From: Pseudomonas aylmerensis
Lineage (GTDB): Bacteria > Pseudomonadota > Gammaproteobacteria > Pseudomonadales > Pseudomonadaceae
Direction of reading: 5' to 3'
DNA: 64,000 nt
NCBI RefSeq assembly: GCF_001702265.1
Contig: NZ_MAUE01000015.1
Span: forward strand, 38,579 to 102,578
Shown here: in pieces, positions 1-10,244 of the stretch
How the letters are laid out: the number at the start of each line of letters is the position of its first letter
How positions within the stretch are numbered: the stretch's first letter is position 1
Position numbers and translations under genes: made by a program
Notes under the pieces: generated by a model
The model's database searches: none
What the model was told of the DNA's origin: nothing
The model's input: only the letters and a program-made list of their open reading frames with translations

Positions 1-105
1 CACGCTATCGACCTCAAGGCCGGCCATCGACAGACGAGCAACCAGCTCGTCGCGACCTACCTGCGGGCTTACCCAGCCACGCAGCCATTGTTCACTGAAT
101 TTCAT
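1..105 (-). CDS. pheT: Phenylalanyl-tRNA synthetase beta subunit, N-terminal fragment
   Basis: Only the first 35 codons lie in the window; the gene runs off the left edge. The peptide starts [14 protein letters not shown], the usual start of bacterial PheT. The ATG at 103-105 is preceded by a purine-rich AGGAGAGCAGG ribosome site and lies 26 bp after the pheS stop, in the same direction. PheT forms the alpha2-beta2 enzyme with PheS and carries the editing and tRNA-binding parts. Confidence 0.93.
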   Translation of the reverse strand, partial: MKFSEQWLRGWVSPQVGRDELVARLSMAGLEVDSV

Positions 106-131
106 CCTGCTCTCCTAAAGATTCGTTACGA

Positions 132-1202
<1,071 letters not shown>

Positions 1203-1257
1203 ATGACGTTTAACACCTTGGGCCACAGGAGTGACCCAGGGTGACTGTCGGGGGTAC

Positions 1258-1614
1258 TTAAGCCAAGGTGGCTTTAGCTTTCTCGACAATCGCAGCAAAC
1301 GCCGCTTTTTCGTTCACTGCCAGATCAGCCAGAACCTTACGGTCGATCTCGATGGACGCTTTTTTCAGGCCAGCGATGAAACGGCTGTAGGACAGACCGT
1401 TAACACGAGCACCAGCGTTGATACGAGCGATCCACAGAGCGCGGAACTGACGTTTTTTCTGACGACGGTCACGGTAGGCGTATTGGCCTGCCTTGATTAC
1501 CGCTTGCTTGGCAACACGGAATACGCGTGAGCGTGCGCCGTAGTAGCCTTTAGCAAGTTTCAGAATTTTTTTGTGACGTTTACGGGCAATGACGCCACGC
1601 TTTACACGAGCCAT
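1258..1614 (-). CDS. rplT: 50S ribosomal protein L20
   Basis: This 118-residue basic protein begins [18 protein letters not shown] and contains [21 protein letters not shown], both typical of L20. It binds 23S rRNA early in 50S assembly and in other bacteria represses its own operon. It sits 30 bp after rpmI in the infC-rpmI-rplT order. Length and sequence are normal. Confidence 0.98.
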
Positions 1615-1644
1615 GAGTTACTTCCTCTATTCTTGATCCAAAAA

Positions 1645-1839
1645 TTAACGAAGGCGCAGCATGCGCTCGACTTTTGCCACGTCAGACGGATGCAGCAAGC
1701 TGCTACCGCGCAGTTGACGCTTACGCTTGGTCGACATTTTGGTCAGGATGTGGCTCTTGAAAGCGTGCTTGTGCTTGATACCGTTAGCAGTTTTCAGAAA
1801 CCGCTTAGCAGCACCACTTTTAGTCTTCATCTTTGGCAT
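1645..1839 (-). CDS. rpmI: 50S ribosomal protein L35
   Basis: This 64-residue, very basic protein begins [14 protein letters not shown] and ends with the [13 protein letters not shown] tail of L35. It is a structural protein of the large ribosomal subunit. It lies between infC (60 bp upstream) and rplT, and is probably co-transcribed and co-regulated with them. Confidence 0.98.
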   Translation of the reverse strand: MPKMKTKSGAAKRFLKTANGIKHKHAFKSHILTKMSTKRKRQLRGSSLLHPSDVAKVERMLRLR

Positions 1840-1899
1840 GTTCGGATACTCCGCATTCAGTTGATAAACATAATCAGAAGGCCTGCCGTGCCCTGTTGA

Positions 1900-2451
1900 T
1901 TACTTCTTCTTTTTCGGGGCGATGACCATGATCAGCTGGCGTCCTTCCATCTTAGGATGCTGTTCGACCGAACCGTACTCGAGCAGGTCAGCTTCAACCC
2001 GCTTGAGGAGTTCCATCCCCAGCTCCTGGTGGGCCATCTCACGGCCGCGGAATCGCAAGGATACCTTGGCCCTGTCCCCATCACTCAGGAAACGTACCAG
2101 GTTGCGCAGTTTTACCTGGTAATCCCCTTCCTCCGTCCCTGGACGAAACTTGATTTCTTTTACTTGAATCTGCTTCTGGTTTTTCTTCGCCGCAGCAATC
2201 TGCTTCTTCTTCTCGAAGATCGACTTGCCGTAGTCCATCACCCGGCAAACAGGCGGGACTGCGTCGGCGGAGATTTCCACCAGGTCCAATTTGGACTCTT
2301 CAGCGATACGAAGCGCTTCATCAATCGAGACGATGCCAATCTGCTCGCCGTCAGCGCCAATTAACCGAACCTCGCGTGCCGAGATATTCTCGTTGATCGG
2401 GGCTTTCGGTGCAGCTCGTTTATCTTGTCTCATTTCACGCTTAATAATAAT
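1900..2451 (-). CDS. infC: Translation initiation factor IF-3, AUU start
   Basis: IF-3 dissociates ribosomes and proofreads the start codon. The N-domain ([17 protein letters not shown]) and C-domain ([35 protein letters not shown]) are complete. The first in-frame ATG (2431-2433) gives 177 residues, but the frame continues upstream through GAA CGT AAG ATT ATT ATT. I chose the ATT at 2449-2451 (183 residues, (M)IIKREMRQD), whose first base overlaps the thrS stop. A rare AUU start is the known basis of infC autoregulation, because IF-3 rejects it. Which of the three ATT codons is used cannot be read from sequence: GGAG at 2454-2457 is closer than usual to the first. Confidence 0.9.
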   Translation of the reverse strand: MIIKREMRQDKRAAPKAPINENISAREVRLIGADGEQIGIVSIDEALRIAEESKLDLVEISADAVPPVCRVMDYGKSIFEKKKQIAAAKKNQKQIQVKEIKFRPGTEEGDYQVKLRNLVRFLSDGDRAKVSLRFRGREMAHQELGMELLKRVEADLLEYGSVEQHPKMEGRQLIMVIAPKKKK

Positions 2452-4373
2452 TACTCCGAATCTGGGCGACCACGCCGGGAAACCGCTTGCGCGAGGAACT
2501 CAGCGAACTGGGCGACGGGCATCGAGCCCAGGTCAGCACCTTCACGAGTACGCACAGCGACAGTCTGCATCTCGACTTCCCGATCTCCGATAACCAAAAG
2601 ATAGGGAACCTTGAGCAAAGTATGCTCGCGGATTTTAAAGCCGATCTTTTCATTTCTCAAGTCGGACTTGGCACGAAATCCGCTTTCGTTGAGAGTTTTT
2701 TCAACTTCAGCGGCAAAATCTGCCTGTTTATCAGTGATATTCATGATCACTGCCTGGGTCGGAGCCAGCCACGCAGGGAATGCACCCTCGTAGTGCTCGA
2801 TCAGGATCCCGACGAACCGTTCGAACGAGCCGAGGATCGCCCGGTGCAGCATAACCGGGTGTTTACGGCTGTTGTCTTCGGAGACGTATTCGGCTCCCAG
2901 ACGGATCGGCAGGTTAAAATCGAGCTGCAAGGTACCACATTGCCAGACACGGCCAAGGCAATCTTTCAGCGAGAACTCGATCTTCGGCCCGTAGAAGGCC
3001 CCCTCGCCCGGCTGCAGGTCGTACGCAAGGCCCGCACTGTCTAGCGCTGCGGCCAGCGCAGCTTCGGCGCGATCCCACAGCTCGTCGGAACCGACACGTT
3101 TTTCCGGACGAGTGGACAGCTTCATTTCGACTTCGGTAAAGCCGAAATCGCGATAGACATCCATGGTCAGCTTGATGAACGCGGCGGATTCGGCCTGCAT
3201 CTGCTCTTCGGTGCAGAAGATGTGGGCGTCGTCCTGGGTGAAGCCGCGCACACGCATGATGCCGTGCAGCGCACCCGAGGGCTCGTTACGGTGGCAGGCA
3301 CCGAACTCGGCCAGGCGCATCGGCAACTCGCGGTAGCTCTTCAGCCCCTGGTTGAACACCTGCACGTGGCACGGGCAGTTCATCGGCTTGATGGCGTAGT
3401 CGCGGTTTTCCGACTGGGTGGTGAACATGTTGTCGGCGTAGTTGGCCCAGTGCCCGGATTTCTCCCACAGGCTGCGGTCAACGACTTGTGGAGTCTTGAT
3501 CTCCAGGTAGCCGTTTTCGCGCTGGACCTTGCGCATGTATTGCTCGAGCACCTGGTACAGGGTCCAGCCGTTCGGGTGCCAGAACACCATGCCCGGCGCT
3601 TCTTCCTGGAGGTGGAACAGATTCAGGCGCTTGCCGATCTTGCGGTGGTCGCGCTTTTCAGCTTCTTCGATGCGCTGGATGTAGGCCGCCAGCTGCTTCT
3701 TGTCAGCCCAGGCAGTGCCGTAGATCCGCTGCAGCTGCTCGTTCTTCGCGTCGCCACGCCAGTAGGCACCGGACAGCTTGGTCAGCTTGAACGACTTGAG
3801 GAAGCGTGTATTCGGCACGTGCGGGCCACGGCACATGTCGACATATTCTTCGTGGTAATACAGGCCCATGGCCTGCTCGTCCGGCATGTCTTCCACCAGA
3901 CGCAGCTTGTAGTCTTCGCCACGGGCGGTGAACACGTCGATCACTTCGGCGCGCGGCGTGACCTTCTTGATCACGTCGTAATCTTTTTCGATCAGCGCGT
4001 GCATGCGCTGCTCGATAGCCGCCAGGTCGTCCGGGGTGAAAGGACGCTCGTAGGCGATATCGTAATAGAAGCCTTCTTCGATGACCGGGCCGATCACCAT
4101 CTTCGCGGTCGGGTACAGCTGCTTGACCGCATGGCCAATCAAGTGCGCGCAAGAGTGGCGAATGATCTCCAGCCCCTCTTGATCCTTGGGCGTGATGATT
4201 TGCAGGCTGGCGTCACGGGTGATCAGGTCGCTGGCATCCACCAGCTTGCCGTCGACCTTGCCGGCCACGGTGGCCTTGGCCAGGCCTGCACCAATGGATG
4301 CGGCGACCTCGGCTACGGAAACCGAATGATCGAATGAACGTTGACTGCCGTCGGGAAGAGTAATAGTTGGCAT
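2451..4373 (-). CDS. thrS: Threonyl-tRNA synthetase
   Basis: This 640-residue class II synthetase starts [15 protein letters not shown] chose the ATG at 4371-4373 over a longer frame (to 4406) because it follows AGGAGG and gives the family's standard N-terminus. Order: TGS domain (1-60), editing domain with the [10 protein letters not shown] metal-type motif, catalytic core with [10 protein letters not shown] zinc-ligand region, and C-terminal anticodon-binding domain. It charges tRNA-Thr and edits Ser-tRNA-Thr. It is the first gene of the leftward translation operon. Confidence 0.97.
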   Translation of the reverse strand: MPTITLPDGSQRSFDHSVSVAEVAASIGAGLAKATVAGKVDGKLVDASDLITRDASLQIITPKDQEGLEIIRHSCAHLIGHAVKQLYPTAKMVIGPVIEEGFYYDIAYERPFTPDDLAAIEQRMHALIEKDYDVIKKVTPRAEVIDVFTARGEDYKLRLVEDMPDEQAMGLYYHEEYVDMCRGPHVPNTRFLKSFKLTKLSGAYWRGDAKNEQLQRIYGTAWADKKQLAAYIQRIEEAEKRDHRKIGKRLNLFHLQEEAPGMVFWHPNGWTLYQVLEQYMRKVQRENGYLEIKTPQVVDRSLWEKSGHWANYADNMFTTQSENRDYAIKPMNCPCHVQVFNQGLKSYRELPMRLAEFGACHRNEPSGALHGIMRVRGFTQDDAHIFCTEEQMQAESAAFIKLTMDVYRDFGFTEVEMKLSTRPEKRVGSDELWDRAEAALAAALDSAGLAYDLQPGEGAFYGPKIEFSLKDCLGRVWQCGTLQLDFNLPIRLGAEYVSEDNSRKHPVMLHRAILGSFERFVGILIEHYEGAFPAWLAPTQAVIMNITDKQADFAAEVEKTLNESGFRAKSDLRNEKIGFKIREHTLLKVPYLLVIGDREVEMQTVAVRTREGADLGSMPVAQFAEFLAQAVSRRGRPDSE

Positions 4374-4740
4374 GGCGCCTCCTCTCCTAGTGGTGACCCC
4401 TACCAAAGGTCACGTGGGTTGGGATGAGCCAGTACAAGATCCAACACCAGGCCGTTCAGTGATGAACGCCTGCCTTACAGCGGCAGGAGCCTTTCGGCCA
4501 ACCGATAATCGAACCAGAGTGACTGGAGTGAGCTAAAAAGAAACATGGCAAGGCGGCAATTGGCACGCCCGGAATTCGCCAAGCGCAAGATGCTAGCACA
4601 GATGAACGGTCATCGCGCCGACGGCATCCTGCGTAAACGCAAATTCCGGCCTTTATAGCTGCAAAAGTGAACTTGAGCTGTACGCCATGCCTCAAACCCA
4701 CTGAGAATCGCCGTTCGTCCTCGACCCAAAGGAGCATCCC
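4374..4740. promoter_or_regulatory. Intergenic region with the thrS leader
   Basis: This 367-bp gap separates divergent genes and should hold the thrS promoter and leader. A CCTGCC-N7-GGCAGG stem-loop lies near 4468-4487. I see no tRNA and no convincing ORF; the long minus-strand frame that crosses it is antisense to the secreted-protein gene at 4741. Confidence 0.4.
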
Positions 4741-5055
4741 ATGATGCGTTTCACCTCTACCCTCGCTCTCGCCGCTACCCTGAGCCTCCTTTCCCTCGGC
4801 GCGCAGGCTGCAGCCCCATCCAACTGGCCAGCCGGCGCCCGTGACAGCTTCGTTAAAGACTGCAGTGCAGCCGCCCAACAGAACGTGGACGCCAAAACTG
4901 CCAAAGACCATTGCGAATGTGGCGCAGACAAGATCAACGCAGAATTGAGCACTGCCGAGATCAAGGAGCTGATGACCAATCAGAACGCGGATCCTGCGCT
5001 CAAGAACAAGGCAGTCGCGGCGATTACGTCGTGCAAAGTCGTGAAGAAAAAGTAA
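4741..5055 (+). CDS. Small secreted protein, unknown function
   Basis: A 104-residue protein with a clear signal peptide (MRFTSTLALAATLSLLSLGAQAA, predicted cut after AQA-A). The mature part has four cysteines (KDCSAA, HCECG, TSCK), suggesting a disulfide-bonded periplasmic protein, and ends VKKK. AGGAG lies 7 nt before the first ATG; the second ATG, one codon later, is an alternative. It is a conserved type of pseudomonad hypothetical protein that I cannot assign to a function. Confidence 0.8.
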   Translation: MMRFTSTLALAATLSLLSLGAQAAAPSNWPAGARDSFVKDCSAAAQQNVDAKTAKDHCECGADKINAELSTAEIKELMTNQNADPALKNKAVAAITSCKVVKKK

Positions 5056-5344
5056 CTCCGACCCGAAATCAGACGGTCGTTTTGCTGAAAAAAAGGCCTG
5101 AAAACTGCCATTTCGCACAAATTACGCAGCTTTTACGGCTTTTTTTAACAGCTGATATTTCGTGCTAAAGCCCCGTAGATCGGGGCTTTCAGCCAAGAAC
5201 AGCACTAAACGCAACGCTATTGATTAGCAAACAATGCCTTGGGGGGGCTCCCAAGTCGAACATTTCGACTATGATAGCCCAGTGTGCCCAGTTGGCCTGA
5301 GCAGCACAGCACTACTGAAAATATATGTTTCTTGGAGATACACC
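5056..5344. promoter_or_regulatory. Region upstream of the cold-shock gene
   Basis: This 289-bp gap holds an AGCCCCGTAG-ATCGGGGCTTTC hairpin (about 5167-5189), probably the terminator of the preceding gene, and then the promoter and long 5' leader expected of a cspA-type mRNA. GGGGGGGCTCCC near 5241 and TTCTTGGAGATACACC before the ATG are visible. No gene is seen. Confidence 0.45.
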
Positions 5345-5557
5345 ATGTCTAATCGCCAAACCGGCACCGTTAAATGGTTCAACGATGAAAAAGGCTTCGG
5401 CTTCATCACTCCTCAAGGTGGCGGTGACGACCTGTTCGTACACTTCAAAGCTATCGAAAGCGACGGTTTCAAAAGCCTGAAAGAAGGCCAAACCGTTTCC
5501 TTCGTGGCTGAGAAAGGCCAAAAGGGTATGCAAGCTGCACAGGTTCGCGGCGAGTAA
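5345..5557 (+). CDS. CspA-family cold-shock protein
   Basis: This 70-residue protein is a single cold-shock OB-fold domain. The RNA-binding motifs RNP1 (KGFGFITP) and RNP2 (DLFVHF) are intact. It binds single-stranded nucleic acid and acts as an RNA chaperone. The start ATG at 5345 follows TTGGAGA and gives the family's [14 protein letters not shown]-terminus; a longer frame from 5234 is not needed. A bidirectional terminator follows at once. It resembles the CapA/CapB proteins of Pseudomonas, but which paralogue it is cannot be decided. Confidence 0.95.
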   Translation: MSNRQTGTVKWFNDEKGFGFITPQGGGDDLFVHFKAIESDGFKSLKEGQTVSFVAEKGQKGMQAAQVRGE

Positions 5558-5571
5558 TTCTCCGCTGAGCT

Positions 5572-5604
5572 AAAAAAAACCCCGTCCATGTGACGGGGTT
5601 TTTT
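5572..5604 (+). terminator. Bidirectional intrinsic terminator after the cold-shock gene
   Basis: CCCCGTC (5580-5586), loop CATGT, GACGGGG (5592-5598), flanked by an A-run on the left and T6 on the right. It can also stop the converging gene at 5632. Confidence 0.92.
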
Positions 5605-5631
5605 ATGCGCGCTGCAAAAGCCGGCAGGCTA

Positions 5632-5952
5632 TCAGCCGCAGTTGACCCGCGTGATCACCAGGTTATCGTCGGTGTTGAGGTTCAAGCGGTCGGAGCGGTA
5701 TTCCAGGGTGATCATATCGTTGGGCTTGAGGATGCGCGCGTTCTGCGCACCGGCACGGGTACGGGCCTGCTCCAGCAACTGGGGCGAAGCTTTCTGGCCG
5801 ATCGTGAATTCGGCGGCCTTCGACTCACAGCGGCTATGACCGGCATCGGCCACGGCGGCGTCTTTGGCTGGCTCAGAGGCACCCTGGGTGCTGCAACCCG
5901 CCAAGGCGAGTGCTGCCAACAAAGTACCGAATGATGCGAGCTTCCAAGGCAT
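5632..5952 (-). CDS. I78-type peptidase inhibitor lipoprotein
   Basis: A 106-residue protein with a lipoprotein signal (LAALALAGC, Cys at 20). The C-terminal part fits the I78 serine-protease inhibitor family: GQKASPQLLEQARTRAGA, then RILKPNDMITLEYRSDRLNL and VITRVNCG. The CESKAAEF...VNCG pair may form the disulfide of that fold. It would sit in the outer membrane or periplasm and block serine proteases. The family match is by pattern only. Confidence 0.78.
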   Translation of the reverse strand: MPWKLASFGTLLAALALAGCSTQGASEPAKDAAVADAGHSRCESKAAEFTIGQKASPQLLEQARTRAGAQNARILKPNDMITLEYRSDRLNLNTDDNLVITRVNCG

Positions 5953-6096
5953 GAAGCCTCCTATGATAAAAAATGGACAGAGATCGTGCGACAGCAGTCG
6001 CGCGGATTGGTTTCAAGACGTAAACCGCCGCCGGGCAAGTCTGCCTGACTCTGCACCGGCATTCGCCCGGTCAATCGTGACCAGATATGAAAACAA

Positions 6097-6405
6097 TCAG
6101 TAGATATCGATGTAGTCAAACGGCGGCTTCGGCCAGTTCTGCTTCAACGCATTGAAAATCTGCGTGACCCATACCTCATCGCTTGCCGCCACATTGCCTA
6201 CGTAACCAGAGCCTTTGGCCCAGGTTTCCAGGCGAAACAGCAGCCCATCGATGTCCACGCCGCCCACAGCCTTCCCGGAAGAGATGTAGGCAATACCGCC
6301 CTTGGTTACCCGCAACTGGGTATGTTCGTCGTCGCTGGCGCTGGCGATCAGTTGACGCACCGCAGCCAGGGTCAGGTTCTCGGGGTTGTTCAAATCGATC
6401 TGCAC
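6097..6405 (-). CDS. Conserved hypothetical protein, 102 residues
   Basis: An acidic soluble protein (MQIDLNNPENLTLAAVRQLIAS... ending FDYIDIY) without signal peptide or membrane segment. It resembles small pseudomonad proteins of unknown role, with a likely helical N-terminus and a strand-rich middle (TQLRVTKGGIAYIS). It stands alone between convergent and divergent neighbours, and no function can be inferred from context. Confidence 0.7.
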   Translation of the reverse strand: MQIDLNNPENLTLAAVRQLIASASDDEHTQLRVTKGGIAYISSGKAVGGVDIDGLLFRLETWAKGSGYVGNVAASDEVWVTQIFNALKQNWPKPPFDYIDIY

Positions 6406-6576
6406 GCGGTGTTCCCCGGCAATTGGACAGGCGCACAGTGTCGCACAGGGCTGGGCATCTGCCGAAGCGCTTGATGCCTAAGTAGCAGTGCCAAACGCCG
6501 CGCAAAATGGTTAACTGCGCCCGTGAGAACCGCGTTCCAGCGCATTGCCCAGTACTTTCAGCCCCGTGAGATTTCC

Positions 6577-6789
6577 ATGACCACCGTAACCCTCCAAGCC
6601 GACATCAAAGCCAAGTGGCCCCAAGGACAGAGCTCCTACAGCCCCGGAAGCCCGGAGGAATTGGCGATCATCGGCATCGACCTGCTGGTCAAGGAACTCG
6701 GCACTCAGGCGGCGCAAGCCTTCATCGGCCAGATATTCGAGAAATACCCAGCCGACCACATGGGCGCACACGACCCCGAGCGCGAATAA
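6577..6789 (+). CDS. Small conserved hypothetical protein, 70 residues
   Basis: The protein starts MTTVTLQADIKAKWPQG. I chose this ATG, preceded by CGTGAGATTTCC, over an upstream in-frame ATG at 6523 whose extension looks non-coding. It is soluble with no recognised motif; a helical stretch IIGIDLLVKELGTQAAQAFIGQIFEKY covers the C-terminal half. It converges on the nucleoside hydrolase gene, with a GC hairpin between. Confidence 0.6.
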   Translation: MTTVTLQADIKAKWPQGQSSYSPGSPEELAIIGIDLLVKELGTQAAQAFIGQIFEKYPADHMGAHDPERE

Positions 6790-6792
6790 GAA

Positions 6793-6814
6793 CCGGTCGG
6801 CGAGCGCCGACCGG
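6793..6814. terminator. GC-rich hairpin between converging genes
   Basis: A 9-bp perfect stem CCGGTCGGC/GCCGACCGG with a GAGC loop. There is no U-tract on either strand, so it is more likely a 3' mRNA end barrier than a strong intrinsic terminator. Confidence 0.55.
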
Positions 6815-6822
6815 CAGCAGCA

Positions 6823-7851
6823 TTACTTCAGACGCGCGAGGCGCTCGGTGAGCAGGTCGAAGAAGCCCTGGGCGTCGCCGTTTTCAACCCAGAACGCGTT
6901 CTTCGGTTGTTTCAGGCCGTCGTACCAATCGACGATGGTCTGGCCGAAGGTCGGGCCTTCACGGCTGTCCACCACCACATTGACCTCACGGCCGCTGAAC
7001 AGCGAAGGCTTGAGCAGGTAGGCAACTACGGTAGCGTCATGCACCGGGCCGCCGGGAATGCCGTAGTGCTCCATGTCGCCCTTGACGTATTCATTCAGGA
7101 TATCGCCGACGATCTTGCTCGCGTTGTTCTTGATATCGGCGATCTGTTTCAGGCGCGCTTCACTGGTCAGGACCTTGTGGGTCACGTCCAGCGGCAGGTA
7201 AGTCAGCTTCACCCCGCTCTTGAGCACGATCTCGGCCGCTATCGGGTCCGCGAACAGGTTGAACTCGGCCACAGGCGTGATATTGCCGCCATTGAAGTGC
7301 GCACCGCCCATCACCACCACTTCCTTGATGCCTTGGGTGATTCCAGGCGCCTGGGTCAGCGCCAGTGCGAGGTTGGTCTGCGGACCGAGCATGGCGATAG
7401 TGATGCTGTGGGGCTTGGCGGTGCTCAGGGTCTTGATCAGGTAGTCGACGGCATTGCCGTCAGCCAGGCCCTTTTTCGGTTCATGCACGGTGACCCCGGA
7501 AATCCCCTCCTTGCCATGGATGTTCTCGGCGTAGATCGGCGTGCGCAGCAGTGGCTGTGGCGCACCGGCGTACACCGGAATGTCCTCGCGCCCCGCCCAC
7601 TCGCGCGCCAGGCGTGCGTTGCGAGAGGTCTTGTCCAGGCGCACGTTGCCGGCGACGGTGGTCAGCGCACGAATGTTCAACTCATCCGGCGAGGCCATGG
7701 CGAACAGCAACGCCACCACATCATCGGCGCCAGGATCGGTGTCGATGATCAGGTCGATTTTTTCCGCCGCTTGGGCGCTTGCAGCAGTGAGCGCGGACAA
7801 AAGCAGAACACTCCGAAACAGATTTTTCAGGGTTGGGAGACCACATTGCAT
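6823..7851 (-). CDS. Secreted inosine/uridine-preferring nucleoside hydrolase
   Basis: This 342-residue protein has a signal peptide (LLLSALTAASAQAAE) followed by the nucleoside hydrolase signature IIDTDPGADDVVALLFA, whose aspartates bind the catalytic calcium. It also carries VMGGAHFNGGNITPVAEFNLFADPIAA, the usual second active-site segment. It cleaves ribonucleosides to base and ribose. It is the last gene of the ribose operon, 25 bp after rbsD, and because it is exported it would release ribose in the periplasm for RbsB. Specificity is not readable from sequence. Confidence 0.9.
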   Translation of the reverse strand: MQCGLPTLKNLFRSVLLLSALTAASAQAAEKIDLIIDTDPGADDVVALLFAMASPDELNIRALTTVAGNVRLDKTSRNARLAREWAGREDIPVYAGAPQPLLRTPIYAENIHGKEGISGVTVHEPKKGLADGNAVDYLIKTLSTAKPHSITIAMLGPQTNLALALTQAPGITQGIKEVVVMGGAHFNGGNITPVAEFNLFADPIAAEIVLKSGVKLTYLPLDVTHKVLTSEARLKQIADIKNNASKIVGDILNEYVKGDMEHYGIPGGPVHDATVVAYLLKPSLFSGREVNVVVDSREGPTFGQTIVDWYDGLKQPKNAFWVENGDAQGFFDLLTERLARLK

Positions 7852-7876
7852 AAAACACTCCTTGTCGTTGGGAACT

Positions 7877-8281
7877 CTAGAAGGTTACGCCGGACACCAG
7901 CGCGATATTGCAGTAAGGCTGGCATTCGCCGGTGCGCACCACGGCGCGCGCCTTGCGGCTGAGTTGTTTGAATTCGTCATGGTTGACCAGCCGCCGCTCA
8001 CCCAGGGCCGCCTGTTCGGTGAGCGTATTGAGCTCGGCCAGCGCCGGCGGCTGCTTGAGCAGGATCTCTTCGGCCAGCACATGGCTTTCCACCTGCATCT
8101 CACTGAGCACGATGCGCAAGGTGCTGATGAAATCCGGGATGCCCTGGGTCAACGCCAGGTCGATCAACTCGACGCCGGGCGGTACCGGCAAGCCGGCATC
8201 GCCGATCACCAGGATGTCGCCGTGACCCAGGGAGGCGATCACGCGCGACAGGGCGATATTGAGCAGAGGGGTCTTTTTCAT
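7877..8281 (-). CDS. rbsD: D-ribose pyranase
   Basis: This 134-residue protein begins [22 protein letters not shown], with the RbsD catalytic His in LGHGD, and contains GDAGLPVP. RbsD converts beta-pyranose to furanose ribose so that ribokinase can use it. It overlaps the rbsK stop by 4 nt, which shows translational coupling. The C-terminal [19 protein letters not shown] is typical and complete. Confidence 0.96.
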   Translation of the reverse strand: MKKTPLLNIALSRVIASLGHGDILVIGDAGLPVPPGVELIDLALTQGIPDFISTLRIVLSEMQVESHVLAEEILLKQPPALAELNTLTEQAALGERRLVNHDEFKQLSRKARAVVRTGECQPYCNIALVSGVTF

Positions 8282-9195
8282 GAGGGCACAAAACCTTGTA
8301 CGTCGTGCAGCGTGGGAATGGAGGGTTGCGCACCGGCACGAGTGACCGACAGCGCTGCCGCGACCTGGCCAAAACGAATCGCCTCGGCTTCGCGCTTGCC
8401 ATTGGCCAGTGCTGCTGCGAAGCCACCGACAAACGTATCGCCGGCCGCAGTGGTGTCCACTGCCTTGACCTTGGGTGCCGGCAAATGCTCGAACACTTGG
8501 CCGTCAGTAAACAGCGCGCCCTCGGCCCCCAGGGTGATGATGACCTTACCGGCGCCCGCCTTGATCAACTGCGTCGCAGCGACCTTGGCGCTGTCGAGGG
8601 AATCAACCGTCACGCCGCTCAGCGCACTGGCTTCGCTTTCGTTGGGGATCAGGTAGTCGATCGAGGCGTACCATTCGGCCGGCAAGGGCGCGCTGGCCGG
8701 GGCCGGGTTGAGGATCACCGTCTTGCCCAGTTCGCGACCGCGCTTGAGGGCATAACCCACGGTCTCCATCGGCACTTCCAGCTGGCAGACGATCACGTCG
8801 GCCGCCTGCAGCACGGCATCAAACGCCTGCAACGAAGCAGGCGTCAGCTGACCATTGCTGCCGGCAACGATCACGATGGCGTTCTGGCTGTTGTCATCGA
8901 CCACAATCAGCGCCACGCCGCTGGAGCCATCTACGGTGCTGACGGCCTGGCAATCGATGCCTTCCACCAGCAACGCGTCACGCAGCTGAGTGCCATACGC
9001 ATCGCTGCCGACGCAGCCGACCATCGCCACCTCCGCCCCGAGCCGCGCCGACGCCACAGCCTGGTTCGCCCCCTTACCGCCGGGCACGGTGGAAAACGTC
9101 TGGCCAACCAAGGTTTCACCGGCACGCGGCAGCCGGCTGGCACGGGTGACCAGGTCCATGTTCAAGCTGCCTACTACCACTACTTTTGCTGGCAT
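8278..9195 (-). CDS. rbsK: Ribokinase
   Basis: A 305-residue PfkB-family kinase that makes ribose 5-phosphate. Visible signatures are the N-terminal SLNMDLV and [16 protein letters not shown] sugar-binding segment, and the C-terminal [17 protein letters not shown] with the catalytic Asp in AAGDTF. Its stop overlaps the rbsD start. It is 23 bp downstream of rbsR, inside the same operon. Confidence 0.96.
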   Translation of the reverse strand: MPAKVVVVGSLNMDLVTRASRLPRAGETLVGQTFSTVPGGKGANQAVASARLGAEVAMVGCVGSDAYGTQLRDALLVEGIDCQAVSTVDGSSGVALIVVDDNSQNAIVIVAGSNGQLTPASLQAFDAVLQAADVIVCQLEVPMETVGYALKRGRELGKTVILNPAPASAPLPAEWYASIDYLIPNESEASALSGVTVDSLDSAKVAATQLIKAGAGKVIITLGAEGALFTDGQVFEHLPAPKVKAVDTTAAGDTFVGGFAAALANGKREAEAIRFGQVAAALSVTRAGAQPSIPTLHDVQGFVPS

Positions 9196-9218
9196 ACATC
9201 AGTACTCATCAATTCGGT

Positions 9219-10241
9219 TCAGCGGTATTGCGCAAACGTACCGGCGATAGGCGCCGTCGACTCGCGCAACACGATGCTCGGCGTCACGATCCGTTGATCG
9301 ATCGGCAGTTGGGGTGTTGCAATTCGTCGCAATAAAAGCTCGGCCGCGGTCTCGCCCAGTTGCACGATCGACTGCCCGACCGTGGTCAACGCCGGGTAGA
9401 CATAGCGACCCATTTGAATGTCATCGAACCCGATCACCGACAGCTCGCCGGGTACACGGATATTACGCTCGGCAGCGGCGCGCAATACGCCGAAACCGAT
9501 CATGTCGTTGCTGGCGAAAATCGCACTGGGCGGGTTTTCCGCCAGCAGCTTCACCGCCGCGGCATACCCGCCGGTGCTGGTAAAGTCACTTTCCTGCGCG
9601 CGATCAGCCGCCACCTCGACGCCCGCCTCGCGCAGCGCGCGGTGATATCCCGCCAGGCGCATCTGCGCGACACGGGTATGGCCCGGGCCGCCGATGCAGG
9701 CGATGTCCCGATGGCCCAGTTCGAGCAAATGCCGGGTGGCCAGGTACGCGCCCTGCTCATGGTCGATGCGCACCAGGTCGACATCAATGCCGTCCAGCGC
9801 CCGGTCGACGATCACCATCGGCGTGCGCACCGCGCTCAAGCCGGCGGCGAGGCCACTGTCATCGCCGCCCACCGAGGTCACGATCAACCCGTCGACGCGC
9901 TTCTCCAGCAACACGCGCAAATAGCTGCGCTGCTTTTCGGCGTTGTCATCGGAGTTGCAGAGGATCACGCAGTAGCCGTTACGCTCGCAATAATCTTCGA
10001 TGCCGCGCGCCAGTTCGGCAAAGTATGGGTTGAGGCTGTTGGGCACCAACAAACCAATGGTTGCCGTGGTCTTGGCCTTGAGCGAACGCGCGACGGCGCT
10101 GGGCACGTAGTCGAGCTGCTTGATCGCCGCTTCGACTTTGATCCGTACCGGCTCGCTGACCGGGCGCGTCTTGTTCACCACGTGGGACACCGTGGTGTAG
10201 GAAATGCCTGCAAGCGCTGCCACATCCTTGATCGTTGCCAT
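9219..10241 (-). CDS. rbsR: LacI-family ribose operon repressor
   Basis: This 340-residue protein has an N-terminal LacI helix-turn-helix (ATIKDVAALAGISYTTVSHVVNKTR), hinge helix (VARSLKAKTT) and periplasmic-binding-protein-like effector domain (about 60-330). It should repress the operon by binding the CGCAAACGTTTGCG palindrome at 13913 and release it when ribose is present. It lies inside the operon between rbsC and rbsK, 3 bp from the rbsC stop. The effector is inferred from context. Confidence 0.94.
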   Translation of the reverse strand: MATIKDVAALAGISYTTVSHVVNKTRPVSEPVRIKVEAAIKQLDYVPSAVARSLKAKTTATIGLLVPNSLNPYFAELARGIEDYCERNGYCVILCNSDDNAEKQRSYLRVLLEKRVDGLIVTSVGGDDSGLAAGLSAVRTPMVIVDRALDGIDVDLVRIDHEQGAYLATRHLLELGHRDIACIGGPGHTRVAQMRLAGYHRALREAGVEVAADRAQESDFTSTGGYAAAVKLLAENPPSAIFASNDMIGFGVLRAAAERNIRVPGELSVIGFDDIQMGRYVYPALTTVGQSIVQLGETAAELLLRRIATPQLPIDQRIVTPSIVLRESTAPIAGTFAQYR

Positions 10242-10244
10242 GGT

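Noticed and set aside
4374..4740. A tRNA gene upstream of thrS
   Set aside because: Looked for because some pseudomonads carry tRNA genes near this operon; no cloverleaf or T-arm sequence is present.
4456..5118. 220-residue minus-strand frame
   Set aside because: Antisense to the small secreted protein, which has a signal peptide and a good ribosome site; the frame has no recognisable domain.
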